Shown here piece after piece: positions 8,067 to 16,936 of a DNA stretch of 64,000 nt. The position numbers and the translations under genes are program-made. The DNA comes from Alteribacillus sp041949975. Its GTDB lineage: Bacteria; Bacillota; Bacilli; Bacillales; Marinococcaceae. The stretch covers positions 62,001 to 126,000 of the forward strand of contig NZ_JBHFQG010000006.1 in the NCBI RefSeq assembly GCF_041949975.1, written 5' to 3'. The stretch's first letter is position 1; every line of letters starts with the position of its first letter. The notes beneath the pieces were generated by a model. It did not search any database, was not told where the DNA came from, and was given only the letters and a program-made list of their open reading frames with translations.

Positions 8067-9238
8067 TAAAAATCCCTCGACCACTCATAATGTTCTTGCA
8101 AATTTCTCTTTATAGCATCCACCCGGTCAGAACCAAACATATCAAGCAAAGCACTAGCTACTTCAAATGCAATAACATTTTCCATAACTACCGAAGCAGC
8201 CGGTACGGCACAGCTGTCAGAACGTTCAATACTTGCCTTAAAAGCTTCCTTCGAATCAATATCAACGCTTTCTAATGGCTTATATAAAGTAGGAATAGGC
8301 TTCATAACTCCTTGAATGATAATTGGCATTCCGGTTGTCATTCCGCCTTCAAATCCGCCTAAATTATTAGTTTTTCGCTGATATCCATTTTCTTTATCCC
8401 AAGTAATTTCATCGTGCACTTTGCTCCCCGGCCGCCTGGCTGCTTCAAAGCCAATGCCGACTTCTACTCCTTTAAAGGCGTTAATACTCATAACGGAACC
8501 TGCGATTTTTGCATCCAGTTTACGGTCATAATGAACATGACTCCCAAGACCAACAGGCACACCGCTGATTACTGTCTGTACTACACCGCCTATTGAATCC
8601 CCTTCTTTTTTAGCATCATCAATCGCTTGTATCATTTTGCTTTCTGCGTCCTTGTCCAAGCAGCGAACAGGGGACGCTTCGGTTCTTTCTTTTAAATCAT
8701 TAATACTTTCATAGTTCGTGTTTTCTGCTTTAATGCCGCCTATTTCAAGAACCTGCCCGCCAACTTCTATTCCGAACGTTTTTAAAACTTTTTTAGCGAC
8801 AGCTCCTGCACATACACGTGCGGTTGTTTCACGGGCAGAAGAGCGTTCTAATACATTCCGCATATCCCTATGCCCGTATTTTAATGCTCCGTTTAAGTCC
8901 GCATGACCCGGGCGGGGCCGAGTAATTTTCCGCTTCACTTCCTCTTCTTCTTCAGGTGTTAACGGTTCTGAACCCATTATTTTTCGCCAATGTTTAAAAT
9001 CATCATTTTCTACAACAAGCGTAACAGGGGCACCGGTAGTTCTGCCGTGCCTTACTCCACTGACGATTTGAACTTTATCTTTTTCTATTTGCATACGGCG
9101 GCCGCGCCCGTATCCTCCCTGTCTGCGGGCAAGTTCCGTATTAATATCCTCCTGAAGCAGCTCCATATTAGCTGGAAGGCCTTCTATGATAGTGGTCTGC
9201 TGCGGACCATGTGATTCACCTGCGGTTAAATATCTCAT
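8066..9238 (-). CDS. aroC: Chorismate synthase
   Basis: FMN-dependent 1,4-elimination of EPSP to chorismate, the branch point for the trp, aroH and menaquinone genes of this window. It is 390 residues, of normal length. Signatures are LTAGESHGP, GRGRRMQIEKDKV, RPGHADLNGALKYGHRDMRN and ERSSARETTARV. AGAGGAG lies 8 nt before the ATG. It heads the aroC-aroB-aroH group, as in B. subtilis, where the gene is named aroF. Confidence 0.97.
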   Translation of the reverse strand: MRYLTAGESHGPQQTTIIEGLPANMELLQEDINTELARRQGGYGRGRRMQIEKDKVQIVSGVRHGRTTGAPVTLVVENDDFKHWRKIMGSEPLTPEEEEEVKRKITRPRPGHADLNGALKYGHRDMRNVLERSSARETTARVCAGAVAKKVLKTFGIEVGGQVLEIGGIKAENTNYESINDLKERTEASPVRCLDKDAESKMIQAIDDAKKEGDSIGGVVQTVISGVPVGLGSHVHYDRKLDAKIAGSVMSINAFKGVEVGIGFEAARRPGSKVHDEITWDKENGYQRKTNNLGGFEGGMTTGMPIIIQGVMKPIPTLYKPLESVDIDSKEAFKASIERSDSCAVPAASVVMENVIAFEVASALLDMFGSDRVDAIKRNLQEHYEWSRDF

Positions 9239-9386
9239 CTATTTCCACTCCTCTTTACATACTGCCGTAATCTCTCTTTAGTGCTTTTATGCATTAAATG
9301 ATAACATATTTATTTTTTTATGTGTGTGTCGATTAAAATTTTTTTAGAATTTACGAAAAAGACCAATAAAAATAAATAATATGACG

Positions 9387-10205
9387 TTATTCTATATCTT
9401 TTATTTTTTTGTAAAAAAAAGTATCTTCTGTTTCAAAACCATATCGGATTGGATTAAATATTTGTTCAGTGCTCCCCACAAACAATACACCGCCCATTTT
9501 TAATGCTTTATTAAACCTTCTGTAGATCGAATGCTTTGCTTCTTCCGTAAAATATATTAATACATTGCGGCATACGATGAGGTCATGTTCCGGTTCATAC
9601 ACATCTCTTAATAAATTATGCTTTTTAAAAGTGATACATTTTTTCAAGGAGTCTCTCACACGATATCCAGCCGTTTCCTTAACAAAATGCTTTTGTATTT
9701 CTTCTTTTGGTAATTTTTTTAAAGCCCTTTCAGTAAAAAGACCTTTTGCCGCGCGTAACAGAATAGCTTCATCTATATCTGTTGCCAATATTGAATGAGA
9801 TTTACAGCCTCTATACTGATCAAGAATAATAGAAAGCGTGTATGGCTCTTCCCCGGTAGAACATGCTGCAGACCAAATTTTCAGCTCTGAATTATCTTTA
9901 AGAAGCCTTGGAAAAATTTTTTTTGTTAAAACCTCCCACCGCTTTTGGTTTCTAAAAAATTCTGAAACATTTATCGTCATTTTTTCTAAAAACTCAGTTA
10001 GTATTGCTTCATCCTTATCAAGTCCCCTGTCATAGAATTCCTGAAAACTTGAGAAGTTTTTTTTCTCGAAAAAAGAACGCAGGCGTCGTTTCATCTGGGC
10101 TTCTTTGTACATCGACAAATCGATGCTTGTTTTCTTTTTTACCTTATGTACAAACTGTAAATAATCATCTGAATTATCATAGTGGTTTTTTGACTGGATT
10201 TTCAT
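9387..10205 (-). CDS. cheR: Chemotaxis protein methyltransferase CheR
   Basis: S-adenosylmethionine-dependent methylation of glutamates on chemoreceptors. It has 272 residues: an N-terminal helical CheR_N part (residues about 10-75, with MYKEAQMKRRLRSF) and a methyltransferase domain with WSAACSTGEEPYTL (SAM site), LATDIDE and LIVCRNVLIYF. Its position between ndk and aroC is the same as in B. subtilis. No other chemotaxis genes are nearby. Its presence implies a motile organism, of interest because motI is broken at 28 kb. Confidence 0.95.
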   Translation of the reverse strand: MKIQSKNHYDNSDDYLQFVHKVKKKTSIDLSMYKEAQMKRRLRSFFEKKNFSSFQEFYDRGLDKDEAILTEFLEKMTINVSEFFRNQKRWEVLTKKIFPRLLKDNSELKIWSAACSTGEEPYTLSIILDQYRGCKSHSILATDIDEAILLRAAKGLFTERALKKLPKEEIQKHFVKETAGYRVRDSLKKCITFKKHNLLRDVYEPEHDLIVCRNVLIYFTEEAKHSIYRRFNKALKMGGVLFVGSTEQIFNPIRYGFETEDTFFYKKIKDIE

Positions 10206-10300
10206 GTGTTCATTTCCTCTCTCTTTATAACTTGTTTTATTATACCATTCCCTCCTATTACGGACAGTATTGAAAACATAAGCATTCTATTTAATTAAAA

Positions 10301-10329
10301 ACGCCTTTTGCGGTAGCAGCAAAAGACGT
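10301..10329 (-). terminator. Terminator after ndk
   Basis: The transcribed strand reads ACGTCTTTTGC, a 7-nt loop, then GCAAAAGGCGT followed by TTTTTAATT: an 11-bp stem with one G-T pair. It lies 12 nt past the ndk stop codon. Confidence 0.88.
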
Positions 10330-10341
10330 AATAAAAAATGA

Positions 10342-10785
10342 TTAAACCCACTCAGAAATAGTTTTGTTGTATTGAATTAAATCATCTTCGTTAAAAAATA
10401 AGCCAATTTCTCTTTCAGCACTTTCCGGAGAATCTGAACCGTGAATCACATTCATGCTTACCTGCACTCCAAAATCACCGCGAATCGTGCCTGGATCTGC
10501 ATCAGCAGGGTTTGTCGCTCCCATCATTTTTCGTGCTGTGGTAATAACACCTTCCCCTTCCCATACCATTGCAAAAACAGGGCCGGACGTAATAAAAGAG
10601 ACTAACTCCCCAAAAAATGGCTTGTCTTTATGTTCTCCATAATGTTCTTCAGCAAGCTCTTTTGGTATTGTCATTAATTTTCCAGCAGCCAAATTAAATC
10701 CTTTTTTCTCAAATCGATTAACGATTTCTCCTATAAGGTTTCGCTGTACACCATCCGGCTTTACCATAATAAATGTTTTTTCCAT
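10342..10785 (-). CDS. ndk: Nucleoside diphosphate kinase
   Basis: Equalises nucleoside triphosphate pools through a phosphohistidine intermediate. It has 147 residues. MVKPDGVQRN opens the fold, and NVIHGSDSPESAEREI contains the catalytic His115. It has its own promoter and terminator and so is a single-gene transcript between the hep/mqn cluster and cheR. Confidence 0.97.
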   Translation of the reverse strand: MEKTFIMVKPDGVQRNLIGEIVNRFEKKGFNLAAGKLMTIPKELAEEHYGEHKDKPFFGELVSFITSGPVFAMVWEGEGVITTARKMMGATNPADADPGTIRGDFGVQVSMNVIHGSDSPESAEREIGLFFNEDDLIQYNKTISEWV

Positions 10786-10829
10786 TCCTACCCCTCTTTC
10801 TTCCTATGTATTCCAGTTAAACCTATATG

Positions 10830-10858
10830 ATTATAACAAACTATGAAAGCGTTCGCAA
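10830..10858 (-). promoter_or_regulatory. Sigma-A promoter of ndk
   Basis: TTGCGA (10858-10853), a 17-nt spacer and TATAAT (10835-10830), about 45 nt before the ndk start. It lies just downstream of the hepT terminator, so ndk is transcribed on its own. Confidence 0.75.
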
Positions 10859-10874
10859 CGGCATAAAAAGAAAC

Positions 10875-10895
10875 CTCCTCTGTAAAGAAGAGGAG
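10875..10895 (-). terminator. Terminator after hepT
   Basis: CTCCTCT / AGAGGAG stem with a 7-nt loop on the minus strand, followed by a GTTTCTTTTT tract. It ends the folE-mtrB-hepS-menG-ubiA-ubiX-mqnA-hepT group. Confidence 0.8.
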
Positions 10896-10909
10896 AAAAG
10901 CTGGATATA

Positions 10910-11881
10910 TTAATGATTTCTTCCGCCTATGTATTTTGCAATATCGCTTAGAGATTTTTTTGCAGATATGTCAGACAGGCCTTCCAGAGCCAGGAAAGCT
11001 TTTTGTAAATATTTTTTACTTAATTCTTTGGAATACTCAATACCTCCGGAAGCCTTTACCATTTCTAAGAAAGGGCTGATGTCTGTATCGAAATAGTCTT
11101 TTTTCCGGCAAAAAGCAGAAATGTCTGACCGAATCTGTGAGTCGCTGCACATTGCATATAATGCTGGCAGCGTTATATTGCCCTGAAGAAGGTCACTGCC
11201 TGCAGGTTTCCCCAGCTCTTTTTCTGTTCCTGTAAAATCTAATATATCATCAATGATTTGATACGACATCCCTACATTATAACCGTAATGAAATAATCTT
11301 GACTGGTCTTTCGGGGACGCACCAGCACTAACAGCCCCTAATTGACAACTCACAGCAATTAATAGCGCCGTTTTTCGTTTTATTCTTCTTAAATATATTT
11401 TTAACGTCTGATCCCAATTATATTGATCTCTGATTTGCTCAATTTCTCCAAGGCACATTTCAAACATAGCACGTGAAATAATGCGGTGAATGTCTTCATT
11501 TTTAAAATAAGCAGCTTTTTCAATGGCTTTTGCAAAAATATAATCACCAGTGTACATAGCAACACGATTATCCCATTGTGCTTTAATCGTTTTCTTTCCT
11601 CGCCTAAGTTCCGCATCATCAATGACGTCATCGTGAACAAGAGAGGCCATGTGAATGAGCTCCAAAGCTACTGCTATATGTTTTAACCTTTCAATATCGT
11701 AGCTGCCAAATTTAGCGCTCAGTAATACAAACACAGGGCGTATCCGCTTCCCACCTGCTTGAAGCAAATGAAGAGAAGCATCCCTTAAGACAGGATGCTC
11801 CGCTTCCACGGACCTTTCCAGCTCTTTTTCAATTTTATATATATCAGATTTAAGAAACAAATATAAGTCCGCCAACTTCAT
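10910..11881 (-). CDS. hepT: Heptaprenyl diphosphate synthase component II
   Basis: Catalytic subunit of the heterodimeric prenyltransferase that builds the C35 side chain of menaquinone-7. The start at 11881 (323 residues, MKLADLYLFL) follows GAAGGTG at 8 nt spacing. Both aspartate-rich motifs are intact: LVHDDVIDD (Asp84-Asp89 region) and YQIIDDILDFTG. GGKRIRP binds diphosphate. Component I is hepS at 14966. In B. subtilis hepS, menG and hepT are contiguous; here three further quinone genes lie between menG and hepT. Confidence 0.95.
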   Translation of the reverse strand: MKLADLYLFLKSDIYKIEKELERSVEAEHPVLRDASLHLLQAGGKRIRPVFVLLSAKFGSYDIERLKHIAVALELIHMASLVHDDVIDDAELRRGKKTIKAQWDNRVAMYTGDYIFAKAIEKAAYFKNEDIHRIISRAMFEMCLGEIEQIRDQYNWDQTLKIYLRRIKRKTALLIAVSCQLGAVSAGASPKDQSRLFHYGYNVGMSYQIIDDILDFTGTEKELGKPAGSDLLQGNITLPALYAMCSDSQIRSDISAFCRKKDYFDTDISPFLEMVKASGGIEYSKELSKKYLQKAFLALEGLSDISAKKSLSDIAKYIGGRNH

Positions 11882-11892
11882 GATATTCACCT

Positions 11893-12756
11893 TCAAAATA
11901 AGTATTGCACCTCGTTTCCGGCAAGCCACATGTCAATATCTTGTACTGTTTTTTTAAAGTAGCCATGTTTATACATAAGTCTGTAATAATATAAAAGGCT
12001 CTCTTTTTCCTTCTCTTGAAACCCGTAATGCAGACTTTGAAAATAATTTATCCAAAATTCCTGGTTTCCCCCGTGTTTTTGCTGAATGGCTGCTGTCATT
12101 TCTTTAAGATGAGAAGTTAGAGCAATCTTTTTGCTGTATAAAAACTCTTTGTACAGTGTCTTCAAAACATCGCCTTTTTTCTTTACCGCTTCTTTTCTGA
12201 CAGCAAAAACAGCGTAAGTCATAGGAAGACCAGTATGATCATGCCACAGCCCACCAAGGTCATAACAGTATAAACGGCCGTTATTTTTCCAAAAGGTTCT
12301 AATTGCATCATCACCAATTAATAAAAAAGCATCATAGTTTTTTTCCATTTCTTCTGGATCTGGAGCCATTGTTGTATATTTTATATTTTTCATATTATAA
12401 AATTCTGCTGCAATAACTTTCCACAAGTGTACCGAAGTAGCACTAGATGAGGTTAATGCGATTCTCATTCCTTCTAACTTTTCTAAAGGCTTATGTGAAA
12501 ATAAAAAAATAGAACCAACATTTCCATAAGAGGATACGGACAAACCAGGCATAAGCGTGTATTGACCAGCAGCTTCTCCAAAAGCAAAAGAAGAAATTCC
12601 TCCAACATCAATTGTTCCTTGTTTCATTCCCTCATTTAAACCAGCGGGAACTTTTGGAATGAAAGTACAACCTTTAAATTTTAAATATTCTCGATTTATA
12701 TAATAAAACATCGGTAAAATATTAGTATATGAAATTTCTCCAATGGTTAAGCTCAT
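11893..12756 (-). CDS. mqnA: Chorismate dehydratase, futalosine pathway (MqnA)
   Basis: First step of the futalosine route to menaquinone: dehydration of chorismate to 3-enolpyruvylbenzoate. The 287-residue protein belongs to the periplasmic-binding-protein-like MqnA/MqnD fold. It opens with LTIGEISYTNILPMFYYI and has the DVGGISSFAFGEAA segment that lines the pocket. The start at 12756 has GGGGGAG 7 nt upstream and is 2 nt past the ubiX stop. MqnD is the main alternative; the N-terminal signature and position beside ubiX and ubiA favour MqnA. mqnB, mqnC, mqnD and mqnE are not in the window. Confidence 0.88.
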   Translation of the reverse strand: MSLTIGEISYTNILPMFYYINREYLKFKGCTFIPKVPAGLNEGMKQGTIDVGGISSFAFGEAAGQYTLMPGLSVSSYGNVGSIFLFSHKPLEKLEGMRIALTSSSATSVHLWKVIAAEFYNMKNIKYTTMAPDPEEMEKNYDAFLLIGDDAIRTFWKNNGRLYCYDLGGLWHDHTGLPMTYAVFAVRKEAVKKKGDVLKTLYKEFLYSKKIALTSHLKEMTAAIQQKHGGNQEFWINYFQSLHYGFQEKEKESLLYYYRLMYKHGYFKKTVQDIDMWLAGNEVQYLF

Positions 12757-12758
12757 TT

Positions 12759-13361
12759 TTAGCTCCCCCACCTCGTAAATAGGGAATGATGGACGTTTAA
12801 TGCATCCAATACCTTTCCTACTACAAAATTAATAAGATCATCTTTCGTTTCCGGAAGATGATAAAATCCCGGCATTGCAGGAATGATATGACTTCCATTT
12901 TTTTCAGCTTTAAGCATATTTTCCAGATGAATTCCATTAAGAGGGGTTTCCCTGGGAACAAGAATTAATTTGCGCTTTTCCTTCAAGACTACATCGGCAG
13001 CTCTTTCTAATAAGTTACCAGAATTACCGTTTGCAATTTTAGAAAGAGTACCCATAGAACAAGGAATGACTACCATGCCATCCGTCCGATATGACCCGCT
13101 TGCCACTGGTGCTTTAAAATCACGAAGCCCATGAATTTCTAATGAAGTTTCAACTGATTCAGGAAACAGTTCCTCTAAACAAGCTTGCCTGTCAGAGGTA
13201 TCTAGCTTTAATTCTTCGCGAAATACCTGCCATCCTGCTTCACTGATTAATAGATGTACCCGATAATTATTTTTAAGCAGCTCCTGCGTAAGCCTTATTC
13301 CATAAATTGCCCCGCTTGCCCCAGTTATAGCTACTGTAAATATTTTTTCGTTCTGGTTCAT
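12759..13361 (-). CDS. ubiX: UbiX-like flavin prenyltransferase
   Basis: Makes prenylated FMN, the cofactor of UbiD-type decarboxylases. It is a 200-residue flavoprotein with AITGASGAIYGIRL (FMN site), VIPCSMGTLSKIANG, and LVPRETPLNGIHLENML (prenyl phosphate site region). The ATG overlaps the ubiA stop (ATGA). In this setting the likely job is to serve the decarboxylase acting on prenylated dihydroxynaphthoate in the futalosine route; no UbiD homologue lies in the window, so that partner must be elsewhere. Confidence 0.9.
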   Translation of the reverse strand: MNQNEKIFTVAITGASGAIYGIRLTQELLKNNYRVHLLISEAGWQVFREELKLDTSDRQACLEELFPESVETSLEIHGLRDFKAPVASGSYRTDGMVVIPCSMGTLSKIANGNSGNLLERAADVVLKEKRKLILVPRETPLNGIHLENMLKAEKNGSHIIPAMPGFYHLPETKDDLINFVVGKVLDALNVHHSLFTRWGS

Positions 13362-14218
13362 AACATAATATCCCCTATCGTAAAGAGAAGCATAACGATG
13401 CTGATAACCCCATTCATCGGAAAAAAAGCAACCTTTACTTTAGATAGATCGTCTGGTTTTACAATAGAATGCTCGTAAGCCATAATAACTCCTGCTATTA
13501 AAACACCTGCCAAATATACAAAAGATAACGGTGATAAAAAATGAAGCGTCAATAAAGAAATAAAGCTAATAAGATGAAAAAACCGCGCCATATATAAAGC
13601 TTTTTTCACACCAAATTTTGCTGGAATAGAAAAGAGACCAACTTTTCTATCGTAATCTGCATCCTGGGTTGCATAAATGACATCGAAGCCTGCAATCCAA
13701 AATGCAACAGCTGAAAACAACAAAAACGCTTCACTTTGAAGGGTGCCTGTAGCACCAACCCATCCGCCAAGAGGCGCTATCGCAATGGTTACACCAAGAA
13801 AAATATGACAAAGCCAGGTAAATCGTTTTGTATAAGAATAAGCAGTTAGAAAAAAGACAGCTATAGGCAGCAAATATACAGATAGCATGTTCAACTGATA
13901 GGCAGATATAAATAATAAGACAAAGGAAGCAGTAATAAATAAAATACTCTGGTTTATAGTTATTAACCCCGCAGGGATAGCCCTCTCAGCTGTTCGGGGA
14001 TTTTTTTTGTCAATTCTTGCATCAATTACTCTATTTAAGGTCATTGCCGCACTCCTTGCCCCAACCATAGCAAGCGTAATCCAGACCCACTCTGATATAG
14101 TCGGCCAGGTTCCTTCTACCATTAAACTGCCTAATACGGCCCCTAAAAATGCAAAAGGAAGGGCAAAAACTGTATGTTCAAATTTAATCATTTCTAATAT
14201 TATTTTTAACTTTTTCAT
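13358..14218 (-). CDS. UbiA-family prenyltransferase for menaquinone (MqnP-like)
   Basis: Integral membrane protein of 286 residues with about eight or nine hydrophobic helices. It has the two aspartate-rich UbiA motifs: NRVIDARIDKKNPRTAERA (residues about 63-81) and DVIYATQDADYDRKVG. It should attach the heptaprenyl chain to the naphthoate ring. MenA is the classical counterpart; the MqnP assignment rests on the close linkage with mqnA and ubiX. It overlaps menG by 4 nt and ubiX by 4 nt. Confidence 0.88.
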   Translation of the reverse strand: MKKLKIILEMIKFEHTVFALPFAFLGAVLGSLMVEGTWPTISEWVWITLAMVGARSAAMTLNRVIDARIDKKNPRTAERAIPAGLITINQSILFITASFVLLFISAYQLNMLSVYLLPIAVFFLTAYSYTKRFTWLCHIFLGVTIAIAPLGGWVGATGTLQSEAFLLFSAVAFWIAGFDVIYATQDADYDRKVGLFSIPAKFGVKKALYMARFFHLISFISLLTLHFLSPLSFVYLAGVLIAGVIMAYEHSIVKPDDLSKVKVAFFPMNGVISIVMLLFTIGDIML

Positions 14219-14949
14219 TTCACCTTTTCCTCGCTTTTAAGGAAAGTTCCTTTCCTAGCAAAATGTGCAGCAGCTGTTCCCATAGAATATGGGACAACGC
14301 TGACTTGCTGGAATCCTGATTCTGAAAACAAAAAAGCGAGTAAACTTTTATTTGGGAAATTCATCGTAGACTCTTGCAGCCAGGAGTATTCTTCATAACT
14401 TCCAGCCAAGTATTTTCCTAGAAGCGGCATTATCCGCTTAAAATAAAAAGAGTAGACTCCCTTTATTTTTTTCAGCTCGGGCTGGGAAGTTTCGAGACAT
14501 ACAGCTAATCCTCCCGGCTTTAAGACACGATACATTTCCTTTAAAACAGTTTGATAGTTGGGAACATTACGCAAACCGAATCCAATCGTAACAAAATCAA
14601 ATGTATTGTCTTCAAACGGCAGATTCATAGCATTTCCTTCTATTAATTCCACATTATTAAGCTGTCTTTTTTTCAACTTTTGCTCTCCGACTTTAAGCAT
14701 GCTCTTACTAAAATCCAGGCCCGTGACATGGCCGCTCTCCCCTGCCGCTTCCGCAAGATTTATAGCCCAGTCTGCTGTACCACAGCAAACATCAAGGGAT
14801 TTAGCTCCTCGAAAAACCTTCATTCTTTTCATAGTATCTTTTCGCCATAATTTATGAAGCTGGAAACTTATAATAGAGTTCATCTTATCATATTTGTCAT
14901 GAATGGTTTCAAAGACCTCATGTACTTTTTCTTCCTTCGATCTTTGCAT
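14215..14949 (-). CDS. menG: Demethylmenaquinone methyltransferase
   Basis: SAM-dependent C-methylation that completes menaquinone. It has 244 residues. Family signatures are FETIHDKYDKMNSIIS, SLDVCCGTADWAINLA (SAM motif I), VTIGFGLRNVPNY and RVLKPGGLAVCLE. It is named menG, menH or ubiE in different genomes. It lies 16 nt after hepS and overlaps the next gene as ATGA. Confidence 0.96.
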   Translation of the reverse strand: MQRSKEEKVHEVFETIHDKYDKMNSIISFQLHKLWRKDTMKRMKVFRGAKSLDVCCGTADWAINLAEAAGESGHVTGLDFSKSMLKVGEQKLKKRQLNNVELIEGNAMNLPFEDNTFDFVTIGFGLRNVPNYQTVLKEMYRVLKPGGLAVCLETSQPELKKIKGVYSFYFKRIMPLLGKYLAGSYEEYSWLQESTMNFPNKSLLAFLFSESGFQQVSVVPYSMGTAAAHFARKGTFLKSEEKVK

Positions 14950-14965
14950 CTTATCCCTTCTCCCG

Positions 14966-15778
14966 TTACTTTATCTCTGCTTCGTATTCCATTGTTATCC
15001 ATTTTTTCAACCTATTATAAAGAGGAATACTTAGAATAGAAGGATAAGCTTCCAACTGTTTCTTTAACTTCTTCTGCAATTCATCAATCTTTTCATTCAG
15101 GAAAGCTTTTGTTTGGGCAGGCGGCCATTCTGTAACTATATCCGTTTCATATCCTTCTGTAAAAGTATGGATGGCTGTTGCGAATGCAGATAATAATTTT
15201 GATCTGGATTTTTGCTTTTCTTTTAATAACCTTTTCAATAAAAAGAAAGTTTCTGCAAGAGCGCCAAGCTCCTTTCTTTTATAAAAACAAGCTATGTCAG
15301 AAACAAATCCTCCTTCGACAATTTCTAATCGTTTCATTAATTCTTGTTCAGATTGATTTTCAGAAAAATGAAGGCTCATTTTTTCTTCATTAATTTTTTG
15401 AATGGAGCTGCTAAAAACAGGAAGTATATCATTATGGGCTTTTTTGACCAGCATATAATAGTAAAGGCTGCTGAAAAAATCCCCAGCTAAAACCGTCAGC
15501 TGTCTTGGTTTTTTTTCAATATTATCGGTTACTTCTGTATTCAAAACTTTTTCATGCGTAAGAAAAGCGGCCTGCACCAATAGAGCAGACAATATCTGCT
15601 CTCGTTTTTCTTCTAATGACAGTTTGGATTGATCCATTATTTCTAATAAAAACATTATAATGTCATACTCGATTTCCGCATCATCAATATGTTTTTTTAA
15701 ATAAGGGTGGGTCGTCATCTTTAAAAACTGTTTTTCAATACTTTTGATTTCTGTAGCCTGCTGTTGTGATTCTATCAT
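14966..15778 (-). CDS. hepS: Heptaprenyl diphosphate synthase component I
   Basis: Non-catalytic subunit that sets chain length for HepT. The start at 15778 (270 residues, MIESQQQATE) follows a G-rich ribosome site (GGGGGGG, 9 nt). The protein is all-helical and poorly conserved in the family; the assignment rests on DNIEKKPRQLTVLAGDFFSSLYYYML-type core (residues about 90-115) and on its place between mtrB and menG, the same as in B. subtilis. Confidence 0.92.
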   Translation of the reverse strand: MIESQQQATEIKSIEKQFLKMTTHPYLKKHIDDAEIEYDIIMFLLEIMDQSKLSLEEKREQILSALLVQAAFLTHEKVLNTEVTDNIEKKPRQLTVLAGDFFSSLYYYMLVKKAHNDILPVFSSSIQKINEEKMSLHFSENQSEQELMKRLEIVEGGFVSDIACFYKRKELGALAETFFLLKRLLKEKQKSRSKLLSAFATAIHTFTEGYETDIVTEWPPAQTKAFLNEKIDELQKKLKKQLEAYPSILSIPLYNRLKKWITMEYEAEIK

Positions 15779-15952
15779 GTATGACGTCCCCCCCAATTGG
15801 TACCGTGGTAGCTATGTACTTAATTGAAATTCACCGATGTTATTATAGCATAGAAAAGAAAAGAGCCGAAACCTTTAATAGCGGCGTTTTAACTCAAGTC
15901 AAAAATATTACAGCTGTTATAAACCTAAAAGCGATCGGCATGCCGTTTGCAG

Positions 15953-16171
15953 CTAATCCTCTGTTTTTAATTCCCCATGGCTCGTCTGAATAACAGCTTT
16001 CCCTCTCACTTTTACAGCGGAGGTATGTTCGGTAAACTGAGCAATCATCACTTCACCTTTATCAAGTTTTTCCGAATGATGAAATCTTGTATCTGTCCCT
16101 CTTGTCAACCCAATAACGTTAACACCATCTTCTTCAGCTTTAATAACGAAGAAATCATCTTTATTGCTCAC
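15953..16171 (-). CDS. mtrB: Tryptophan RNA-binding attenuation protein TRAP
   Basis: Forms an 11-subunit ring that binds GAG/UAG repeats when charged with tryptophan. The core NVIGLTRGTDTRFHHSEKLD is almost identical to B. subtilis TRAP, and the RNA-binding lysine/arginine residues in SEKLDKGEV and AVKVRGKA are present. The start is a GTG: 16171 (72 residues) is chosen because GGGTGAT lies 5 nt upstream, but the GTG at 16180 would add only three residues. Its target is the leader at 6483-6543. It follows folE as in the B. subtilis mtrAB operon. Confidence 0.97.
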   Translation of the reverse strand: MSNKDDFFVIKAEEDGVNVIGLTRGTDTRFHHSEKLDKGEVMIAQFTEHTSAVKVRGKAVIQTSHGELKTED

Positions 16172-16195
16172 TATAATCACCCGCTTTATTAAATT

Positions 16196-16765
16196 TTAAG
16201 ATCGATTTATTAACGCTAATACTTCTGCTCTTGAAGCATCATCTTTCTCAAAGGTTCCTCTTACTGCAGATGTAATCGTTTCCGCACCGGGCTTCTTGAC
16301 ACCTCTCATTGTCATACACATATGCTCTGCTTCCACAACGACAATAACACCATGAGGCTCTAAAGTATCCACAATAGTATTGGCAATTGTCGATGTAATT
16401 CTTTCCTGCAGCTGAGGTTTTTTAGCAACCGTCTCGACCGTACGAGCAAGTTTGCTTAACCCGGTTACTTTCCCTCCTTTAGGGATATACCCAACATGAG
16501 CTTTTCCATAAAAGGGAACAAGATGATGTTCGCACATGGAATAGAAGGGAATATCACGAACTAAAACCAATTCTTCATGGTCTTCGCCAAACACAGTTTG
16601 TAAATGCTCAGCAGGGTCTTCATGAATTCCTTGAAACACCTCTTCATACATTTTCGCAACACGCTTTGGTGTATCTATTAAGCCTTCTCTATCTGGATCT
16701 TCCCCCACGCCCTCTAATATTAAGCGGACAGCTTGTTTTATTTTATCATGATCAACGGTTGGCAA
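16196..16765 (-). CDS. folE: GTP cyclohydrolase I
   Basis: Opens GTP to dihydroneopterin triphosphate for folate synthesis. It has 189 residues. Zinc ligands are in MCEHHLVPFYGKAHVGY and in EAEHMCMTMRGVKKPG; QLQERITSTIA is the family core. The start is TTG at 16765, with GGAGGA 8 nt upstream, and the predicted N-terminus aligns end to end with B. subtilis MtrA. It is first in the operon, ahead of mtrB. Confidence 0.96.
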   Translation of the reverse strand: MPTVDHDKIKQAVRLILEGVGEDPDREGLIDTPKRVAKMYEEVFQGIHEDPAEHLQTVFGEDHEELVLVRDIPFYSMCEHHLVPFYGKAHVGYIPKGGKVTGLSKLARTVETVAKKPQLQERITSTIANTIVDTLEPHGVIVVVEAEHMCMTMRGVKKPGAETITSAVRGTFEKDDASRAEVLALINRS

Positions 16766-16806
16766 TCTGTATTTCCTCCATTCGAAGTTTATCTAACCTT
16801 TGAAAA

Positions 16807-16835
16807 ATTTTAGCATAAGGGTAGGTATAAAGCAA
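16807..16835 (-). promoter_or_regulatory. Sigma-A promoter of folE-mtrB
   Basis: TTGCTT (16835-16830), 17-nt spacer, TAAAAT (16812-16807), about 40 nt before the TTG start of folE. It probably drives folE-mtrB and possibly the hep/men/mqn genes behind them, since no terminator was seen in the 174 nt between mtrB and hepS. Confidence 0.65.
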
Positions 16836-16896
16836 AAAAAAAGAGCAGTTTTATTATTTATAATATTATTATGTTAACTGTAATAAAATAAAAAAA

Positions 16897-16923
16897 GAAG
16901 CAGGCAATTCACACTGCCGCTTC
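16897..16923 (-). terminator. Terminator after spoIVA
   Basis: GAAGCGGCA pairs with TGCC-T-GCTTC (one bulged base) on the minus strand and is followed by seven T. It begins 13 nt after the spoIVA stop. The remaining space up to folE holds the folE promoter and no hbs gene. Confidence 0.85.
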
Positions 16924-16936
16924 CCTTCCATTTTTA

